From Malus domestica (Eukaryota; Streptophyta; Magnoliopsida; Rosales; Rosaceae): a stretch of 64,000 nucleotides of DNA. Each line of letters opens with the position of its first letter. The first letter of the stretch is position 1. A program made the translations under genes and the position numbers. Shown here one piece after another: positions 59,308 to 64,000 of the stretch. Location: positions 51,346,501 through 51,410,500 of the forward strand of contig NC_091675.1 of assembly GCF_042453785.1 (NCBI RefSeq), read 5' to 3'. A model generated the notes under the pieces. The model saw nothing but the letters and a program-made list of their open reading frames with translations, searched no databases and was not told where the DNA came from.

Positions 59308-61083
59308 AATTTTTAAACGAGGGAGAGAACCATCTCAACAGCTCCCTTGCCTTTTTACTTCTTCTTTCCTCAGTTAATTGATTCAGAATCCCCAATGAAT
59401 TGATACTCAAAACCCAGCGGCTATACAACCTATTCAGAAAATTTCACAAAACCACAATTCATGCATCATGCTATAATAATACGAAATCAATAACTATGAA
59501 CATATTCAAATTCTTAAATATAACAACAATAACTAATCCAACACATTAAACAAAAAAACTCAACCATTGCACACCAAATTCACAACCTAATCTAATTTGA
59601 GGGTGTAAAGTAAGAATATCACCCTCGCGAGACCCAAAAAAGGTCGGAAAGGCCTGAAACCGATAAGAGAAAACTTAGATCTTCGTCGGAAAAACCCACC
59701 GCTAGCTGGGTTAATGGAACTCCTCATTCTAGGGGCAGATTCGAGCATGAAACTTGAATGTTGTTGGGACTCTCCTGAGTCGGATATATGTGGTTGCAGG
59801 GCCGACTGCCAGTGGAAAACTTATGAAAGTCGTCGGGAATGTCAAACCCAAACTGGGTTCGAGGATTCGGGTGCGGATTAAGATTGATGGAAGGTATGGC
59901 TGTATTGATTTGGAGAAGGAGATGAAATTGATGATTTTTGGGTTTCTCGTTCAAATGGCGAGTCGCAAGGGGGCAACGAGAGGGAAGAGAGAAGAAGAAA
60001 GAGAAACAATAAATTGTATATATATATATTCTTAGACAGTGGAAAAAGTGTAATAAAACAAACTTAGCTGGACCAAATAGGAAGCACACTATGCTTATGA
60101 ACAATGAATCAGTTAGTTTTGAGTTTTAGTATATACTAGATAGTAATGCATGCGCATTGCTGCGAGATTACAAATAACGCAAACAATTATGTAACTTCAT
60201 TATTATCAAACATTTCCTCCAATTACTACACAATTTTATTAAACAGGGAATAAGATGATTTTCTTGTCACAAAATTAGCGTTTTCAATGTATCATAGCAA
60301 GTGGTAATTATTGGAATGAATATGATAACATATATGATAAAATTTAATAACCTGAATATCAACAATCAGAAACATAATTGTAAATATAAAGTTAGGTCAT
60401 TTAATGGTTACAAACAAAAAGTAGATGAAAATTAAAAGGATTGAGTTCCTTGTAATAAGATACTCTTCTCTAAGATGAATGAAACTAAAGCCCCCGACAA
60501 CAAATTAATAGCTGGGAAGAAAGGAAAAAATATGCATGAATAAAATTTTAATTTTCAACCACCCTTAATTTATAATTAAGCTAAGCAAATACACAGCAAG
60601 CACAACACAATCACAACAATAAAAGCTTTCAATAGCATTATATTTATCAATTAATCTGTTCATGAATTTAAAAAAATTATGCAGTTTTATAGGTCACTAA
60701 ACCCAAAATACAAATTATGCAGTCAATCTCACTACCCTTTTTATTTATTTCCTCCAATTGCATCAGAACATACTTTGAAGTCCATTCAATCAAGAAATTC
60801 AAACATATCATAAAGATGAATTCAGTCCTTAATTAGCAATACATCAGACCCCCAATAATCTATTAAATACATAGATTAAACATAGACAGTCAAATCTCAC
60901 AGACTAACCAAATGACATTAAGTAATGATCCACAATGAAGTAGCCAAAACGAAAACAATTATGAGATATTTAGGTGATACGAAAAAAATATATGGAATAC
61001 TAAGATTAAAATCTTATGCACAATTAAGTGAGTGAAAAATGAGCTTATTGTAAATTCAAACCCACCAAGGAATCAAATTGAAA
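59308..61083. other. Intergenic, no supported gene
   Basis: The segment 59590-60050 is more G+C-rich and open in several frames on both strands; one frame contains GPTASGK, a chance P-loop-like word with no family around it. The rest is A+T-rich with nothing recognised. Confidence 0.4.
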
Positions 61084-63900
61084 TCAATGACAATATACAG
61101 ACCCAAAATCACCCTGCTCCTGCAAAAACAAACATAAGATACTTGTTAGACATCGAAAGTTAAAAAAAAACAATATTGAAAGCCTTCTGGACGCATTGCA
61201 AGACCTTTTTGGAATGTCAACATCATTATAGGTATGAAATATAACCGTTAGAAAAAGGGATTAACTGTGTTGTAAGCATTGAGATGTGTAAAAATTATTT
61301 ACATAAAATATTAGTAGTTGTTGACGACTCTATATACACATAAAGATTTGTTCAAAATAGAGCAATGCACTCTAAAAATTGTAGCACTTTGACTACTGAG
61401 CAAATAGTCACCCAGTCAAATTGTCAGTTTTTACATGCAATGAAATTAAAATTCGCATAATCAGCAAGGATAACAGATAAATTATCATTTTCCATTTCAA
61501 TTAAAAAACCATATCTATTAAAATCCTAGAACAACTTTAACTACAAATAAAATAACCCATATGCCAAACATTCAACTGTTTTAAAGAAAAAAAATCTGGA
61601 ACTTAAACAGTGAAACGATATACACGAAACCATGAAACATTATCCAAAAGGAAAAAGAACTTACATCTCGAGTAGTCATCCCTCTTGTTGGCAATCCCAT
61701 CATAGCCTAATATTGAACAAAAATTTCAACTTTTCACAATCTGGGGTCTTAAATAATAAGACCAAAATTTTCTAGGCAACCAAACAATGGAAATAGCTGA
61801 AGTAGAGAAACCCAGAAAGAGTAAAAGTCAAAGAGAGAAGAATGTACCATTTCGAGGAGTTGAACTCGAAAACACTTGCTAGAAAAAACTCACTGATACG
61901 CATTTAGATATCTTTTATTAATTGCACAGTTAAAGCGTCATAGATACAATATTCCTCTAGCCATCAGAACCTAGAACCTAGAACATATAACTATTAAGTG
62001 TTATAAAAACTTACCACAAAATTGTCATAAGAGAATATACAACCGTAAGCTTCATTCAGTTTCATGGCATATCATATCAATTTATGAAAACCTCCTTGCA
62101 GTTTGTCGTTCAAAAAATCCAACTCAGAGTAAAAATCAACAATAGTAACCCATAATAGCATAAAGTATAACCATTAAATTAAATTCAATATAACACAGAA
62201 ACAATTTCACTACTATACATAGAACTCCATAAATTCCTTACCACATAAACCTTGAGAGGTCCAATAGGTCTAGAAGCCTCAAAAACCTTTTTCCATATTC
62301 AGCTCCAACCGCCTGAAAACATTGAAAAACAGAGGAAAAAAAAAACATAAACTCATCAAAATTCCCCACCCAAAAATAAGCTAAAAATGGAAAATATTCA
62401 AACCCCAAAAGCTCTGGTTTCCTATATGCCACATGGATCTACATTAGAAAACATTGTCGTAGTCTTATACTTAATTCGGTATAAAAGTGAAAGATTTAAG
62501 ATATTTCAGTACAATGCAAGCGGTAGACATGTCAAAATTAGATTTTATTTGATAATTATCAAGAAATATCATCTAGAAATGACAAAACCAAATTATAGTC
62601 GTAACAATGATTTCACCTTTGTTTATTTTTCTTTTACAATAGGTCTTATATGTGTGTTAATTTCCTATAAATGGTTATTTGATTGAGTCTAAAATCTTCA
62701 GTCAAATATTTCAACCATCAAAACCAAATCTTCAATCCATTCAAACTATATATTAAAGTTTATTATCAAATATAGGAAACAATGAATAAAACAAATCATA
62801 CTCATACATGGATACACCAATACACAGTGACATTACAACAATTTGATACCAAAAATCGAAATGCTCAGATACTCAACACAGACACTATTCATAGATCCAT
62901 GACTAAGAATTTCTCAGCTCTCGGTTGAAATTAATTAAATAAAAAAAATCACGGAAGCGAATTTATACCTCTGATATTTAGAGCTTCGTGTCCCATGATT
63001 CCTTCGCCGGCTTGGTTCATCTTCTAATCCATTGTTCGGCCTTCACACAACCTGCAGATAGAAACAATACCCATTATACCTTGGTCAGATGGATTTTAGA
63101 GAGAGGAGAGAGAGATTAGGGCTTAAGGGCAAACTGAAAACAATTTTTTTTATGCAAGTGTAACATGCCAATTTGTAAATATAACGACCCGTATTTTCCA
63201 GTATTCAAAATCAAAGGTAGTTCATTGGTCCACATCATGCAAGATTTGCGCCGAAATTGATAGTGTAGCATGAAAACTTAAATCAAAGATTGAACCTAAA
63301 CTCAAGTATCCACATTCATGTCGAACATAAATGAAAGATGTACAAAATATCAAACCATGACAAAGATTTAAAATTTATTCCTAACCCATCAAAGTTTTCA
63401 AATTTTTACAAACTGGGTTCAATTTACCGCACAAAAAATTCAACAATACAGAAAAATCCATACCTTTAACGCCAAGAAAACCTTCACTATATGAGAGGTA
63501 AAGTCAATCTGCAACACAATAAATTGATCACATAAACGTAAGTAGATATAATCAAATCAAATTAGAGTATTGATGAAGAAGAAATGAAAAGAAGAGGGTT
63601 ACTATGCTATGCATTCAGGATCTTCCTGGAATCAAAACCCCAAAAAACTAAAACGAAATTTGCATCGAAAACCCATTCGGAATCCAAATTTACATCCCTG
63701 AATTAGTTGGAGCAATTCAATTGATAAACACCCAGAACACAGTAAACCAAAAATGAAATATACAAACACAGAAAAATAAAAATGATCTAAAAAAAAATTC
63801 AATTAAAAGAAAGGATTTGAGATATGAGAGACATGCATACCTTGCAGGTAGGCAGCAGTGGCTGATGGGTAGATGCTGGCTGCGTTGATTCTTTCTGGGA
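61084..63900 (-). pseudogene. Unrecognised small multi-exon gene with one in-frame stop
   Basis: Candidate exons with GT-AG borders, in transcript order: about 63900-63841 and 63508-63464 (leader), 63051-62969, 62312-62242, 61706-61665, 61119-61084. From the ATG at 63019 the exons join in phase: MNQAGEGIMGHEALNIR, then GGWS and a TGA, then KKVFEASRPIGPLKVYV, AMMGLPTRGMTTRD and EQGDFGSVYCH with a stop at 61084-61086. One stop in an otherwise coherent 65-codon frame suggests a very recent pseudogene, a misread splice site in exon 4, or a base error. I do not recognise the protein. The alternative is a spliced non-coding RNA. Confidence 0.4.
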
Positions 63901-64000
63901 GAAAACGGGAAGAAGAATATGCGAGAGAGTTCAATAAAAATCAATATTTGCAACTTTCTCACCTGCAAACGTTGGATTAGATAAGCCCAGAACAAATTCC

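Noticed and set aside
59754-60035. Frame with GPTASGK, resembling the P-loop of isopentenyl transferases
   Set aside because: None of the other family motifs surround it, and the opposite strand is equally open.

Overview
The window is nuclear DNA from a flowering plant. Genes carry many GT-AG introns, intergenic DNA is A+T-rich, and there are plant-only families (QUIRKY-type MCTP, FANTASTIC FOUR, RMR, CBSCBSPB). Several short transposon families look like those common in apple and pear, so Rosaceae (Maleae) is my best guess. That is inference from recalled repeat families, not a database match.

Layout. 1-7.4 kb is gene-poor and holds two non-autonomous DNA transposons that carry pieces of host genes. 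One is a long-TIR element with a boron-transporter (BOR) fragment. The other is a hAT-type element with a perfect 8-bp target duplication that carries ribosomal protein eL38 and alpha/beta-hydrolase pieces. 7.8-10.9 kb: an intact intronless QUIRKY-like MCTP gene (+). 11.6-19.1 kb: an 11-exon CDKAL1-like tRNA methylthiotransferase (-). 20.4-25.8 kb: a 14-exon CBS/PB1 membrane protein of the CBSCBSPB family (-). 26.4-30.6 kb: transposon debris (Harbinger-like elements, a gypsy reverse-transcriptase relic). 30.9-34.0 kb: a 4-exon RMR-type PA-TM-RING vacuolar sorting receptor/E3 ligase (+). 37.6-49.0 kb: a 16-exon SAC1/FRA7-type phosphoinositide phosphatase (+) with an RTE retrotransposon fragment in intron 4. 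50.0-51.7 kb: a 4-exon plastid DnaJ-type zinc-finger protein (+). 54.9-55.8 kb: an intronless FANTASTIC FOUR-like gene (+), flanked by two possible exons of an unrecognised small membrane protein. 57.6-59.3 kb: a solo LTR with a perfect 5-bp target duplication, followed by a SINE with a 9-bp target duplication. 61.1-63.9 kb: a set of small minus-strand exons that join in phase apart from one in-frame stop.

The intact genes do not form a pathway cluster; each has its own housekeeping or developmental role (tRNA modification, vacuolar sorting, phosphoinositide turnover, plasmodesmal signalling, meristem size, plastid protein folding). The exon joins were worked out by hand from splice sites, reading phase and recalled homologues; all sums are in frame. 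The most unusual content is the paired gene-capturing elements at the left end and several insertions with clean target-site duplications.
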